Assembly: GCA_024401895.1 (NCBI GenBank)
Contig: JAKSKE010000001.1
Location: 1-64,000, forward strand
DNA: 64,000 nt
Direction of reading: 5' to 3'
Origin: Bacteroidales bacterium
GTDB lineage: Bacteria > Bacteroidota > Bacteroidia > Bacteroidales > UBA932
Part shown: piece after piece, positions 24,796 through 34,582 of the stretch
Position numbering within the stretch: the first letter of the stretch is position 1
Layout of the letters: every line of letters begins with the position of its first letter
Position numbers and translations under genes: made by a program
Notes under the pieces: model-generated
Seen by the model: the letters and a program-made list of their open reading frames with translations, nothing else
What the model was told of the DNA's origin: nothing
Databases searched by the model: none

Positions 24796-27700
24796 TTATC
24801 TGGGGTAGCACACGGTAAAGCAGGCTCCGCCCAAAGAGAAAGAACGGCTGTACCCTATAGTGGCGTTGCACCTTTGAAGGATGCTCCTGGATATGGCCAG
24901 CCCCAGGCCCGAACCGGCAGTTTTGGTAGTGAAGTTGGGGGTGAAGAGTTTGTCGAGATTCTCTTCGCTCACGCCGGGTCCGTTGTCCTCGACCACTATG
25001 TCGTAATAGCCGTCGCGCGAAGAATGCCTCAGCGATACCAGAATGCGGCCGTCCTCGGGAATAGCCTGTACTGCATTGGTGAGCAGGTTTACTATAACTC
25101 TGGTCAACTGAGGCTTGGGCCCCGTCACCTTCGCTCCCTCCAACCCGCGGTATTCTATGGAAACGTTATCCCTTGCCGAGAACATACTCACTTCTTCACC
25201 GAGCAGCAGGTCAAGGTCTATCACGGTCATTTGCTCGGTAGGAAGTTTGGCAATGTCGGAGAATTCGCCCGCAGTCTCGGACAGAATGTCTATATGGTCC
25301 AGTACCAGAGAACTCACTTCGTCGAAGACGTCGGCCCATTTGGGATCGCCCTTCTGCTTTAACCGTATGAGCCTCTGAATCTGGAGCTTCATAGGGGTGA
25401 GCGGATTCTTTATTTCGTGCGCTACCTGCCGGGCCATTCCGGTCCAGGCCTTGTCTCTCTCGGCCACCGCAAGCAGATGCGAACTCTCGGTAAGTTCGTC
25501 CACCATACGGTTGTATGCTCCCACCAGAGTCTTGAGTTCGTCGTCTTTGTTGTATTCGATATGCTCCAGATTGTTGAGGTTGGCTTCGTTCATCTTCTTT
25601 CCCATCTCGCTCAAAGGCTTGAGCAGGTGGTCCAGCACGGTGCCGGAAGTGATTCTGGCAATGAGCAGAAGAATAATGAACACCACCACTATGGTTACCG
25701 AATGCATTACAGCGTCGTTCTCGAAGTCGTAGCTGTTGTCGGTATAGGGCGCGCATATTATTGCCTGCAGCACTCCGAAGCCATTGTACAGGGGTGCATA
25801 CATACTGTAATATCTCTTCTGGCCTATCTCTTCGCTCTGAATGAAAAACCGTTTGTGTTCGTTTACGATGTTCTTGAAGGCCTGTTCGTCTATGCGCCCG
25901 CCCAGCAGCATACGGCTGAACACTTCGGGCACCGTGGACAGCATTACCTTGCCACGGGGGTTGTACAGGGTAATGTCGGTCTCGTAAATACGCGACACAT
26001 TCTGCACTACGGCCATAACGTCCTGCAAATCGACTCCGTCCGGACCTTGCGGAAGTTTTCTCACCTCACTCTCTATAAGCGAGTGAATGGCATTTATCTT
26101 CTCGGACATTATGGTCTGCTTGTTGACGTCGTTGCGCCTGTACACGAACAGCACGCTCACAAGTACCATAGCTATGAGCGTAACCGTGAGGGATGTCATA
26201 AGAATGAGCGATATGCTGCGACGGTAGTCGTGCCTGCGCACGGGCGCATCCTTATGGGAGGACATTAGCGACAGCAGCAGGAACAGCAGCAGGGCCAGGA
26301 ACACTACGGCAACCGCATAGCTGAACACCCCGAGCGATGGACGGGAGATAACCACCGTTTCTTCGCTGCCCACCCTTATTACGAAGTGCGTGAACGTCCC
26401 CATATAGAAATGGCGCGTCTTTTCCCGGTAGAATCTGTTGTAGTAGGCATCGTTAATCTTGGTGGGATAAGCGAAGTTTCCCTTGGAGAACTGCAGTTCC
26501 CGTTCGGAATACTTGGCATAGGAGTAGCCCGACGGCAGAGTCACCTGCCCCGGTGCGGCGAATCCCAGAATACTGTTATACCCCTTCTCCTCACGGTTGG
26601 TCTTGGCCTCGATTCCAACCATCATCCGGCTCAGGCCAATTTCCCGGTCATAGTACAGGAAAATTCCGGTATAGCGGATATGGCCGGCTCCGGCCGATGA
26701 ATATATGAAGTGCGACCCTCCGGCTATGGTTTCTCCGGCCCTGAGATTGTCGGCAATGATTTTCATTGCCTGCTCGTCATTGTCGCAGTCGCGGGTTACA
26801 AGCACGGCAATATCGTAGTCCTGTGCAGGACGGGAAAGGTACTTTTCAATGAGGTAGCTCCCTATTTCATCGCCGGAGTTGGGAGAGTGTGAAGTTGCGG
26901 CAATTACAGGGTCGGAAGCTATCTGTCCTTCGCAGCGCCTGAGCTGGATTTCCAGGGAAATGTTGCGGTCTATGGCAAGCCGGTTCCCCCAAAGCTCAAC
27001 GTTGTCCTCCTCTTTCCTGAAACCCAGAAAGGCTGTAAGGAACACTATGATTCCGGCCACTGCAATGGAGTAAATTGCCCTGAGCAGGCGGGTGTTCAGC
27101 TGCGGCCGCACCATTTTCACGAGCAGGGACGGCACGGCGAACAGCAGCAGGAAAGACAGATAAACCATCGCGGTGAAAAGGCTCACCTTGTCTATCTTGT
27201 ACAGTTCCAGAGAAATGATGGAATTGAGTATGATGCTGCGGAAAGCGATGAACCCGTAAATAAGAATTCCTGCGGCCGCCGCGTACAGCACGGCAGGTTT
27301 TATCTTCAACTGCTCCCTTACAATATAGAGACAGGCTACCAGCGCAAGTATTGTAAAATTGATTATGACAACCGCGCCCAGCGAGTAAAGGACATTGCCC
27401 GCCGCAAAGACCGAAGGCGAGAAAATGCCTACATAGTCCTGAACGGTCCAGCCCCATAGGAAAAAGCATAGCTGCGAAAGTATTATGCCCACCGCCGCGA
27501 TTGCCAGATTCCGAAGTGTCCTATCCGATGAAAGATACACTATGAGGCCTACCACAAACAGTAGCAGCGACAGCCAGATGAGGGTTATGTTGCCGGAACT
27601 GTAGCCAGTCTGCATTCGCTTTACAACCTTAAACAGAGGCTGCCCGTTTACCGAAACCACCTCTCCTTCCCCATAGTCCAGGGGCTTGACGGTGTAGCGG

Positions 27701-28200
27701 GCCGGCAAGTGGAGCTTGGGATTGAGTTTCCCATTGCCTTCCCGGTCGTTCTCATCCATTATTTCCAGGGCATATACCGTTTTCTGCTGACCGATGGAGG
27801 ACATTGCCGCAACATACCAGTTATGCCCGAAACGGCAGAACGAGAGCGTGTCGGTAAGACTGCTCAGCGGATGGAAACGGAAATGGCGGCCCCTTCGGGG
27901 TCCGTCGATGACCGGACGGGAAATGTCGTCATTGGTGAGAGGGAACCGGTTGCTCCAACTGTAAAGAGAGTCATCTATGTACCGGTAGATGACCATATCG
28001 GAAGGGACCTTCCTGGAAGGGTCGTCCACCCTGCGCTCAAGGGCCGAAAGCCTGAGAGACACAACCTGCTGTACCCTGCGTGCGGCAGAGCTGGCATAAC
28101 CGGTGGAATGGTTACGCACCACCGACATCCCTAAAAGAATAAGGCTGGCGCAGAATAGAATGGCGGCAATACGGATTCCTGTCCTGGAGCGTTGAATCAT
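24796..28200 (-). CDS. NtrY-like membrane sensor histidine kinase
   Basis: The 1134-residue protein has an N-terminal transmembrane helix (about 10-30), an extracytoplasmic segment (about 30-205), six or more hydrophobic helices (about 205-400), a second large outer region (about 400-630), further helices, a HAMP region (about 850-900), and HisKA/HATPase domains. The phospho-acceptor block is VAHEIKNPLTP (His near 930); the N box is NLLTNAVQAIP; G boxes are EDNGPGVSEEN and GSGLGLAIS. The architecture resembles NtrY/AtoS-type kinases that partner sigma-54 regulators, and such a regulator is at 30938. The ATG at 28200 was chosen because a -7 box lies just six bases upstream; a TTG at 28218 lies before that box. 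Ligand unknown. Confidence 0.9.
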   Translation of the reverse strand: MIQRSRTGIRIAAILFCASLILLGMSVVRNHSTGYASSAARRVQQVVSLRLSALERRVDDPSRKVPSDMVIYRYIDDSLYSWSNRFPLTNDDISRPVIDGPRRGRHFRFHPLSSLTDTLSFCRFGHNWYVAAMSSIGQQKTVYALEIMDENDREGNGKLNPKLHLPARYTVKPLDYGEGEVVSVNGQPLFKVVKRMQTGYSSGNITLIWLSLLLFVVGLIVYLSSDRTLRNLAIAAVGIILSQLCFFLWGWTVQDYVGIFSPSVFAAGNVLYSLGAVVIINFTILALVACLYIVREQLKIKPAVLYAAAAGILIYGFIAFRSIILNSIISLELYKIDKVSLFTAMVYLSFLLLFAVPSLLVKMVRPQLNTRLLRAIYSIAVAGIIVFLTAFLGFRKEEDNVELWGNRLAIDRNISLEIQLRRCEGQIASDPVIAATSHSPNSGDEIGSYLIEKYLSRPAQDYDIAVLVTRDCDNDEQAMKIIADNLRAGETIAGGSHFIYSSAGAGHIRYTGIFLYYDREIGLSRMMVGIEAKTNREEKGYNSILGFAAPGQVTLPSGYSYAKYSERELQFSKGNFAYPTKINDAYYNRFYREKTRHFYMGTFTHFVIRVGSEETVVISRPSLGVFSYAVAVVFLALLLFLLLSLMSSHKDAPVRRHDYRRSISLILMTSLTVTLIAMVLVSVLFVYRRNDVNKQTIMSEKINAIHSLIESEVRKLPQGPDGVDLQDVMAVVQNVSRIYETDITLYNPRGKVMLSTVPEVFSRMLLGGRIDEQAFKNIVNEHKRFFIQSEEIGQKRYYSMYAPLYNGFGVLQAIICAPYTDNSYDFENDAVMHSVTIVVVFIILLLIARITSGTVLDHLLKPLSEMGKKMNEANLNNLEHIEYNKDDELKTLVGAYNRMVDELTESSHLLAVAERDKAWTGMARQVAHEIKNPLTPMKLQIQRLIRLKQKGDPKWADVFDEVSSLVLDHIDILSETAGEFSDIAKLPTEQMTVIDLDLLLGEEVSMFSARDNVSIEYRGLEGAKVTGPKPQLTRVIVNLLTNAVQAIPEDGRILVSLRHSSRDGYYDIVVEDNGPGVSEENLDKLFTPNFTTKTAGSGLGLAISRSILQRCNATIGYSRSFSLGGACFTVCYPR

Positions 28201-28206
28201 ATCACG

Positions 28207-28238
28207 CAAAGATAGCAACGTGGCTCGGAATTTGCAAT
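28207..28238 (-). promoter_or_regulatory. Promoter of the histidine kinase gene
   Basis: ATTG (complement of 28235-28238), 20 bases, then TATCTTTG (complement of 28207-28214). The ATG at 28200 begins six bases after the -7 box, implying a leaderless or nearly leaderless mRNA. The box also decides the start codon, since the upstream TTG at 28218 would not be transcribed. Confidence 0.55.
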
Positions 28239-28250
28239 AATCGGGCCCGT

Positions 28251-28652
28251 ATGAAATTGATTGTCAAGATATCCTGCATTCTCTTTTTCCTCTTGGGAGC
28301 GGCTTTCTCGAATGCCCAGACTTCTACCGACGATGTCTTCATTCCGCTCAGCAAATACATAAGCCAGGGCAACACCGAGGCCCTTTCGGCCTGGTTCGAC
28401 GACAATCTGGAAGTCAATATAATGTCGCACGGCGGAATGTCGTCCAAAGCGCAGGCAAAACAGATAATCAAATCTTTCTTCCGCACCCATATGCCGGAAT
28501 CATTCCAGGTAAACCACACGGCGGGACGCTCCAATATGAAATACATACTCGCCGACCTGAAGGCAGGCGGCGAGTCGTATCACGTGATTCTGTTTCTTAA
28601 CAGCCAGAGCGGCACATACCGCATCCAGCAGATAAAGATAGACAAGATTTAA
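28251..28652 (+). CDS. DUF4783 family secreted protein
   Basis: The 133-residue protein has a Sec signal peptide (KLIVKISCILFFLLGAAFSNAQ, cleavage after about residue 22) and a single NTF2-like domain typical of DUF4783, a Bacteroidota-specific family (ADDVF..LSKYI..GN.E.LS.WF pattern, with KYILADLKAGGESYHV near the C-terminus). Function is unknown; NTF2 folds often bind small ligands. It is divergent from the histidine kinase (50 bp) and convergent with efp, sharing a TTAA sequence for both stops. Confidence 0.88.
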   Translation: MKLIVKISCILFFLLGAAFSNAQTSTDDVFIPLSKYISQGNTEALSAWFDDNLEVNIMSHGGMSSKAQAKQIIKSFFRTHMPESFQVNHTAGRSNMKYILADLKAGGESYHVILFLNSQSGTYRIQQIKIDKI

Positions 28653-29215
28653 ACTCTCTGTCCGTAAGTGCGGTCGGTAGTGTTGACCGTAATTACGTCT
28701 CCCTGATTTATGAAGAGGGGAACCATAATCTTTGCTCCGGTCTCGAGAGTAACTTCTTTGAGGGCGCTGGTGCTGGCGGTATTACCCTTTACTGCCGGCT
28801 CGGCATAGGTTACCTCCAATGTAACGTAAGTGGGAAGTTCTGCTGTGAGGCAGCGCTCTTCGGGAGCTGTCACGAACATCATTTCTACGTGCTGTCCTTC
28901 CTTCATAAGGTCGGCGTTCTCGATAACGTCCTTGGGAAGGCTTATTTGCTCGTAGGTCTCTTCGTGCATAAAGTTGAATCCTTCCTCGTCTCCGTAGAGG
29001 AACTGATAGGGACGTCTTTCAACCTCGATTGTCTCGATTTTTGCACCTGCGGTGAAAGTGTTCTCCAGAATACGTCCGTTCTCCAGGTTGCGGAGCTTTG
29101 TCTTTACGAAAGCGGGGCCCTTGCCGGGTTTTACGTGCTGGAAATAAACAATCATACAAGGCTTACCGTTGAAATTGAGGTAAAGGCCGTTTTTAAAATC
29201 TGCTGTTGTTGCCAT
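28649..29215 (-). CDS. efp: Translation elongation factor P
   Basis: EF-P relieves ribosome stalling at consecutive prolines. The 188-residue protein has the three beta domains; the modification loop is PGKGPAF (about 31-37), with the lysine that is modified or left bare depending on lineage. The C-terminal block TGAKIMVPLFINQGDVI and GQRV end are typical. It is followed in the opposite direction by the DUF4783 gene, with both stops in one TTAA. The promoter at 29245-29276 is the best match in the window. Proline-rich targets such as DnaX are encoded nearby. Confidence 0.96.
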   Translation of the reverse strand: MATTADFKNGLYLNFNGKPCMIVYFQHVKPGKGPAFVKTKLRNLENGRILENTFTAGAKIETIEVERRPYQFLYGDEEGFNFMHEETYEQISLPKDVIENADLMKEGQHVEMMFVTAPEERCLTAELPTYVTLEVTYAEPAVKGNTASTSALKEVTLETGAKIMVPLFINQGDVITVNTTDRTYGQRV

Positions 29216-29244
29216 ATATTATAAATGTTGATTTTCTTGGGTGA

Positions 29245-29276
29245 CAAAGTTAAAAATTTGCAGTCACTCTTGCAAA
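29245..29276 (-). promoter_or_regulatory. Promoter of efp
   Basis: TTTG (complement of 29273-29276), 20 bases, TAACTTTG (complement of 29245-29252): a full match to both Bacteroidota promoter boxes. The efp ATG follows 29 bases after the -7 box. The element lies between the stop of ispH and the start of efp. Confidence 0.7.
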
Positions 29277-29287
29277 TTTACCGTATT

Positions 29288-30178
29288 TCATAAGATCTCG
29301 ATGCAGGAAGCCACCTGTTCCAGCAACCACTTGGGCGTAGATGTGGCGCCGCACACTCCCACATTGTCGTCGGAACGGAACCAATGGGGCCTCACCTCCT
29401 GCGCACTTCCCACGTTGAACGTGCGAATATTCACCGAGCGGCATATGTCGCTGAGAACCTTGCCGTTGGAACTGGTACATCCGGCCACGAATATGATAAT
29501 GTCGTGGCTGCGGGCAAAGTCTCTGAGGTTACTGTGCCTCAACGCAACCTGCCGGCAGATTGTGTCGTGTACCGTAAGGCTGCCACCCTCTTTCAGGAGG
29601 GTGCGCAGGAAAGCGCAGAGGGAACTGTATCCTTCCGAACTCATTGTAGTCTGCGAAAATATGTCTATGGCCCGGTGCACGTCCAGGGTGCCGTTGTCTA
29701 CGAGAGTCTGCAACTGGCTTTCGTTCTCCACTACACAGGCATCGTCGTCAACCTGGCCCACAAGCCCCAGCACCTCGGCGTGCCCGCGTTTGCCAAAAAT
29801 CACTATCTGGCCGCCGGAAGCGGCCTTTTCATTATAGGTGTCCCTTATTTTCTTCTGAAGTCCCAGCACCACCGGGCAAGTGCAGTCGGCAACCTTGAAT
29901 CCGGCACGGGCAATCTTGCGGTAGGTTTCCGGCGGCTCGCCGTGGGCCCTTATGAGAAGCGTTTCAGAACTGGCATTGCTTATTTGGGAAAGGTCGTCGT
30001 GGTCTATTGTAACCAAGCCCTCTTCGCGGAGCCTGGAAAGTTCGGCCTCGTTATGCACAACGTCTCCCAAGGAATAAATGCGAGGCTGGGTGCGAAGCAG
30101 CCTTTCGGCGGTTTCTATTGCGTGAATCACTCCCCCGCAGAAACCCGACTTCTCGTCTATCTCTACACTGTGAGGCAT
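29288..30178 (-). CDS. ispH: 4-hydroxy-3-methylbut-2-enyl diphosphate reductase (IspH/LytB)
   Basis: IspH is the last enzyme of the MEP pathway, reducing HMBPP to IPP and DMAPP with a [4Fe-4S] cluster. The 296-residue protein has the three cluster cysteines in SGFCGGV (Cys14), CTCPVV (about residue 98-101) and VAGCTSSN (about 228), and active-site blocks RAHGEP and SNLRDF. Its ATG overlaps the cmk stop by one base (TAATG), so both are one transcript. The MEP gene ispE and a polyprenyl synthase are also in this window. Confidence 0.96.
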   Translation of the reverse strand: MPHSVEIDEKSGFCGGVIHAIETAERLLRTQPRIYSLGDVVHNEAELSRLREEGLVTIDHDDLSQISNASSETLLIRAHGEPPETYRKIARAGFKVADCTCPVVLGLQKKIRDTYNEKAASGGQIVIFGKRGHAEVLGLVGQVDDDACVVENESQLQTLVDNGTLDVHRAIDIFSQTTMSSEGYSSLCAFLRTLLKEGGSLTVHDTICRQVALRHSNLRDFARSHDIIIFVAGCTSSNGKVLSDICRSVNIRTFNVGSAQEVRPHWFRSDDNVGVCGATSTPKWLLEQVASCIEIL

Positions 30179-30864
30179 TAGTCCAAAATCAAGAATTTAC
30201 CTTGCAGGACCCCCTTTACCCAAAGGATTTCCTGTTCCATTGTCATATTCGAATTGTCCAGAAGGAAAGAGTCGGCGGCCCTTGAGAGAGGGGACGTTTC
30301 GCGGTGAGAATCTATGAAATCCCTTTCCTGAAGGTTCTTCTTCACTTCTTCGATACAGGCACTCTGGCCTTTTGCCGTGAGTTCCAGGAAGCGGCGTTGG
30401 GCACGCACCTCCATTGAAGCCGTCATAAAAATCTTAAGCCCGGCGTTGGGGAAGACCGTAGTTCCTATGTCTCTTCCGTCCATAACCACACGGCCGCCGC
30501 TGGCCATTTCGTGAAGCCTCCTGTCCACAAATTCACGCACGTAAGGGAGCGCGGCGATGGGGCTTACCTGGGACGACACCGACATTGTGCGAATCTGGTT
30601 CTCCACCACTACCGAATCTATGCAGGTGCGGCCTTCACGGTCGAAATCAACTTTTAGCGTGCCCAGCGCATTACGCAGCGAGACCGACACTGAATTGTCT
30701 TTGCGAATGAGGTTCTCCCTTTGGGCAAACAGGGTTACAGCCCTGTACAGGGCGCCTGAATCGAGGTAAAGGAAACCGAACTCCTTTGCCATAAGTTTTG
30801 CAAAACTGCTTTTCCCGGTAGAAGAATAACCGTCAACCGCTATAACTATATCTGGTATTGTCAT
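30178..30864 (-). CDS. cmk: Cytidylate kinase
   Basis: Cmk phosphorylates CMP and dCMP with ATP. The 228-residue protein has the P-loop DGYSSTGKSSFAK (about 11-23), the CMP-binding blocks YLDSGALYRAVTL and MDGRDIGTTVFPNA, and the lid region RAQRRFLEL. Length is normal. It overlaps ispH by one base. Upstream, TAATATTG (complement of 30872-30879) may be its -7 box, but no matching -33 box is evident. The cmk-ispH pairing recurs in many bacteria. Confidence 0.95.
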   Translation of the reverse strand: MTIPDIVIAVDGYSSTGKSSFAKLMAKEFGFLYLDSGALYRAVTLFAQRENLIRKDNSVSVSLRNALGTLKVDFDREGRTCIDSVVVENQIRTMSVSSQVSPIAALPYVREFVDRRLHEMASGGRVVMDGRDIGTTVFPNAGLKIFMTASMEVRAQRRFLELTAKGQSACIEEVKKNLQERDFIDSHRETSPLSRAADSFLLDNSNMTMEQEILWVKGVLQGKFLILD

Positions 30865-30876
30865 AATCTTACAATA

Positions 30877-30908
30877 TTAGCATAAAATTTCGAGATTTCA
30901 TATATTTG
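30877..30908 (+). promoter_or_regulatory. Promoter of the sigma-54-type response regulator
   Basis: TTAG (30877-30880), 20 bases, TATATTTG (30901-30908), the latter a full TAnnTTTG match. The ATG at 30938 follows after 29 bases. It overlaps the putative cmk promoter on the other strand. Confidence 0.4.
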
Positions 30909-30937
30909 TAAACGAGAATAACAGAACCATAACGCAT

Positions 30938-32077
30938 ATGAAGGTACTTATCATCGATGACGAGCGGGCTATCCGCAATTCACTCAAGGAAATACTCGGA
31001 GACGAAGGATACGATGTAGATACAGCCGAAGACGGAGCCCAGGGTCTGGAAAAGGCGAATGCAGAAAAATTCGACGCAATTTTCTGCGACATAAAAATGC
31101 CCAATATGGACGGTATGGAATTTCAGGACAAGCTCATTGAGCAGGGCATAGACAGTCCCCTCATTATGATTTCGGGGCACGGAGACGTAGAAACCGCTGT
31201 CCAGTGTATGCGCAAGGGGGCTTTCGATTTCATTCAGAAGCCTCTGGACCTCAACCGCATTCTCATTACCCTCAAGAACGCCGTAGAGAAGAACACCCTC
31301 ATTGTCGAAAACAAAATTCTGAAGAAAAAAATCTATGGGGCCGATATGATAGGCAAGTCTGCCCCTATGCGGCATATTCAGGAGATTATAGAAAAGGTAG
31401 CCCCCACCGAGGCCAGGGTTCTCATTATGGGGCCCAACGGGTCGGGAAAGGAACTCGTTGCCCGCAACCTGTACCAGCTGAGCCGACGGAGTTCTATGCC
31501 GTTTGTCGATGTAAACTGCGCCGCCATACCTCCCGAACTCATTGAAAGCGAGCTCTTCGGGCACGAAAAAGGGTCTTTCACCGGAGCTGTCAAGGACCAT
31601 AAGGGGAAATTCGAGCAGGCCGACGGAGGAACCCTGTTCCTGGACGAGATTGGCGATATGAGCCTGGCCGCCCAGGCCAAGGTGCTTCGGGTGCTGCAGG
31701 AGAAGAAACTTTCACGTGTGGGTTCCGACAAGGACATAACCGTGGACGTGCGGGTTATAGCCGCCACCAACAAAGACCTTAAGGAAGAGATTGCAAAGGG
31801 TACTTTCCGAGAGGACCTGTACCACAGACTGAGCGTGATTCTTATTCAGGTACCTTCCCTGGACGAACGCAGGGACGACATTCCCCTGCTCATAGAATTC
31901 TTTACAGAAAAGCACAACACCAGCGGAAAACCCAGGAAGTTCTCGCCCGAAGCCATAAAGCTGCTCACAGAAAAGCACTGGCCGGGGAATATCCGCGAAC
32001 TTGACAATGTGGTTGACCGACTGCTTATCCTGGGCGACCCTGTGATAAGCGCACAAAATGTCAAGGATTTTGTTTAA
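30938..32077 (+). CDS. NtrC-like sigma-54-dependent response regulator lacking the HTH domain
   Basis: The 379-residue protein has a receiver domain (1-120; acidic pocket Asp7/Asp8, phospho-acceptor Asp51 in [11 protein letters not shown], Lys in FIQKPLD) and a sigma-54 AAA+ domain (about 140-365; Walker A GPNGSGKE, sigma-54 loop GSFTGA in place of GAFTGA, Walker [12 protein letters not shown], sensor GNIRELDN). It ends about 10 residues after the lid, so the usual C-terminal Fis-type helix-turn-helix is missing. It may act from solution or through a partner. The NtrY-like kinase at 24796-28200 is a plausible partner. The 3' end overlaps lptB on the other strand by 17 bp. Confidence 0.92.
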   Translation: MKVLIIDDERAIRNSLKEILGDEGYDVDTAEDGAQGLEKANAEKFDAIFCDIKMPNMDGMEFQDKLIEQGIDSPLIMISGHGDVETAVQCMRKGAFDFIQKPLDLNRILITLKNAVEKNTLIVENKILKKKIYGADMIGKSAPMRHIQEIIEKVAPTEARVLIMGPNGSGKELVARNLYQLSRRSSMPFVDVNCAAIPPELIESELFGHEKGSFTGAVKDHKGKFEQADGGTLFLDEIGDMSLAAQAKVLRVLQEKKLSRVGSDKDITVDVRVIAATNKDLKEEIAKGTFREDLYHRLSVILIQVPSLDERRDDIPLLIEFFTEKHNTSGKPRKFSPEAIKLLTEKHWPGNIRELDNVVDRLLILGDPVISAQNVKDFV

Positions 32078-32849
32078 GCCCTAACAGCTTTTCGTATTCG
32101 GCCTGAGCCCTTTGGACCGAAACCGAACGCTTCAGCACAAAACCGGCTCCAAGATATTTGGTACGCACGTCCTCGTCGGCCGCCAGAGACTGGGGAGTTC
32201 CTTCCTGGAGGATGGAACCGTCGTACAGCAGGTAGGCACGGTCGGTAATTGCCAGAGTTTCACCTACGTTGTGGTCGGTGATTATGATACCGATGTTGCG
32301 GTATTTGAGTTTGGCAATGATATACTGTATGTCTTCCACGGCTATGGGGTCAACGCCGGCAAAAGGCTCGTCCAGAAGTATGAACTTAGGTGAGATGCTC
32401 AGGGCCCGTGCTATCTCGCAACGGCGGCGCTCCCCTCCCGACAGTTGGATTCCCAGGTTCTTGCGCACTTTCTGAAGGTTGAATTCATTGATGAGGTCTT
32501 CGAGCCTGTCGTTCCGCTCTGCCTTGGTCATCGATGTCATCTCCATAACCGACATTATATTGTCTTCGACCGACATTTTGCGGAATACCGAAGCATCCTG
32601 GGGAAGGTATCCGAGACCCTTCTGGGCCCTCATATACATTGGCAGGGTGGTAATTTCCTCGTCGTCCAGAAACACTTTTCCGCCGTTGGGCTTGATTTGC
32701 CCGGCTATCATATAGAAGCTGGTGGTCTTTCCGGCGCCGTTGGGGCCGAGGAACCCCACGATTTCTCCCTGTTCCACTTCCATCGAAACCCCTTTTACCA
32801 CAGTGCGGGGGCCATATATCTTAACAAGATTCTCGCAACGAAGTTTCAT
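32061..32849 (-). CDS. lptB: LPS export ABC transporter ATP-binding protein
   Basis: LptB powers extraction of lipopolysaccharide from the inner membrane with LptFG and LptC. The 262-residue ATPase shows Walker [10 protein letters not shown] (about 34-42), Q-loop [18 protein letters not shown], signature [15 protein letters not shown], Walker [14 protein letters not shown] and the H-loop ITDHNVGE. The PFAGVDP and EIARAL forms are characteristic of LptB rather than other ABC ATPases. It lies 7 bp after dnaX and overlaps the convergent response regulator by 17 bp. It ends the long yigZ-to-lptB block. Confidence 0.94.
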   Translation of the reverse strand: MKLRCENLVKIYGPRTVVKGVSMEVEQGEIVGFLGPNGAGKTTSFYMIAGQIKPNGGKVFLDDEEITTLPMYMRAQKGLGYLPQDASVFRKMSVEDNIMSVMEMTSMTKAERNDRLEDLINEFNLQKVRKNLGIQLSGGERRRCEIARALSISPKFILLDEPFAGVDPIAVEDIQYIIAKLKYRNIGIIITDHNVGETLAITDRAYLLYDGSILQEGTPQSLAADEDVRTKYLGAGFVLKRSVSVQRAQAEYEKLLGLKQNP

Positions 32850-32856
32850 ATCTGTA

Positions 32857-34560
32857 CTATTTTATATCGAGGTCAAGGTCGGCTACAAGCCCCGCAATCT
32901 GGGGATTGGACGACATCATATTCTCGGCCTTTTCCTTGGGCATATACAATTTTTTCTCTTCTTCTACAGGAAGCTGTTTGACGCACACTTCGAGGCGGAC
33001 CTTTGCGCTGCCCACCTTGGCACGCATACTGTCTTCGAGTTTGTGCAGCAGCGAGTCCTGAATCCATTTCTGCTGTGCCTCGTTGAGCACGCTGAACTTC
33101 ACTGTCTTAATGCCGTCGGCCAGGGTGATTTCAAGTTCAGACGATTCCAGGGCGCTGGCAAGGCGGGGACGGTCCCGGTATTCGGGCGGCAGCTCTTTCC
33201 AGGCGGCCAGAATGGCTTCGTCATCGGGGGCGAGGGCGTCGGCGTTATCTTCGATTTCGGGAGTCTGGGGTGACACTTTTTGGATCATCGCGCCCAGCGA
33301 CAGGCCCGACACCTTTTTGGGTTGGGGCTGGGGCTGCGGGTCGGGGCCCGCAGTGACGGCGGCGGGAGCCGCAGGGGCAGGAACGGGAGCCGCAGGGGCA
33401 GGAACGGGAGCCGCAGAAGCGGGAGCGGGAGCGGGAGCCGCAGTGACGGGGGCGGCGGAAGGGGTCTGAAGCAGGAAGCACAGCCTCATAAGGGAGTACT
33501 CTATGTGCAACCGCTGGTTGGTGCTGGCGCGATATCCGGCCTCACAGGCGGTGGTGACTCCCAATGCGTCGTACAGGAATTTGACGCTGCAGCGGGCGGC
33601 CTGACCTGCATAGCGCTCCTTAAGCGATTCGGGAAGGTCCAGCAGAGACTCCAGTCCTCCGGTCTTGCTTACCAGCAGATCGCGCAGATGCGAACTCAGA
33701 GCCGTTACGAAATACAGCGCATTGAACCCCTTTGAAAGAATCTCATCGAAGGTGAGAAGCGCACCGGCATAATCGGAAGAAAGAAAGGCATCCACAAGCT
33801 TGAAACTGTATTCGTAGTCGAGCACGTTAAGGTTGCGGATTACGTCTTCGTATTTGATGTCGGTACCGCAGAAGGCTACGGTCTGGTCGAAAATGGTAAG
33901 GGCGTCGCGCATTGCTCCATCGGCCTTCTGGGCAATGATATGAAGACTTTCGTCGTCGATGGAGACATTTTCCCTGGATGCAATGCTCCTGAGGTTGGAT
34001 ACAATGTCGGCAATGCCTATGCGGTTGAAGTCATAGACCTGGCAACGGCTCAGGATAGTGGGTATAATCTTATGCTTCTCGGTAGTGGCAAGGATGAAAA
34101 TCGCGTGTGCGGGCGGTTCTTCCAAAGTTTTAAGGAAAGCGTTGAACGCCGACTGCGAGAGCATATGCACCTCGTCTATGATATATACGCTGTAGCGGCC
34201 CACCTGGGGAGGAATTACAACTTTTTCGAGCAGGGCCTTAATGTCGTCCACTCCGTTGTTTGAGGCGGCATCGAGCTCGTGAATGCAGTATGAACGGCCT
34301 TCCTTGAAGCTGAGGCAGCTTTCACACTCCCCGCAGGGTTCCATATCGGGACTGGGATTGGAACAGTTGATGGTCTTGGCGAAGATGCGGGCCATACTGG
34401 TCTTGCCCACTCCCCTGGGACCACAAAAAAGATAAGCGTGGGCAAGTTGCCCGCGGGTTATAGAATTTTTAAGGGTCTGTGCTATGTTGTCCTGTCCTAT
34501 GAGGGTCTCGAAGGAGTCGGGACGGTATTTGCGTGCCGATACTATATACTGCTGTTCCAT
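32857..34560 (-). CDS. dnaX: DNA polymerase III subunit gamma/tau
   Basis: DnaX is the clamp-loader ATPase of the replisome. The 567-residue protein has an AAA+ domain with Walker [14 protein letters not shown] (about 46-58), a four-Cys zinc module ([17 protein letters not shown], about 68-84), DEVHMLS and the SRC arginine-finger motif. A Pro/Ala-rich linker (about 368-415) precedes a C-terminal tau-like domain. The linker is coded by 21-bp tandem repeats. No clear slippery A-run was noted, so a gamma form by frameshift is not supported. TACATTTG (complement of 34567-34574) may be a -7 box. It is followed by lptB. Confidence 0.96.
   Translation of the reverse strand: MEQQYIVSARKYRPDSFETLIGQDNIAQTLKNSITRGQLAHAYLFCGPRGVGKTSMARIFAKTINCSNPSPDMEPCGECESCLSFKEGRSYCIHELDAASNNGVDDIKALLEKVVIPPQVGRYSVYIIDEVHMLSQSAFNAFLKTLEEPPAHAIFILATTEKHKIIPTILSRCQVYDFNRIGIADIVSNLRSIASRENVSIDDESLHIIAQKADGAMRDALTIFDQTVAFCGTDIKYEDVIRNLNVLDYEYSFKLVDAFLSSDYAGALLTFDEILSKGFNALYFVTALSSHLRDLLVSKTGGLESLLDLPESLKERYAGQAARCSVKFLYDALGVTTACEAGYRASTNQRLHIEYSLMRLCFLLQTPSAAPVTAAPAPAPASAAPVPAPAAPVPAPAAPAAVTAGPDPQPQPQPKKVSGLSLGAMIQKVSPQTPEIEDNADALAPDDEAILAAWKELPPEYRDRPRLASALESSELEITLADGIKTVKFSVLNEAQQKWIQDSLLHKLEDSMRAKVGSAKVRLEVCVKQLPVEEEKKLYMPKEKAENMMSSNPQIAGLVADLDLDIK
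33364..33415. repeat. 21-bp tandem repeat coding the DnaX Pro/Ala linker
   Basis: A 21-bp unit beginning gggagccgcaggggcag runs 2.5 times (33364-33384, 33385-33405, 33406-33415) and codes the repeated APVPAPA. It continues into shorter gggagc units (33419-33438). The array is in frame, so changes in copy number would alter only linker length. Confidence 0.75.
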
Positions 34561-34582
34561 AAATTACAAATGTAAGCAATTC

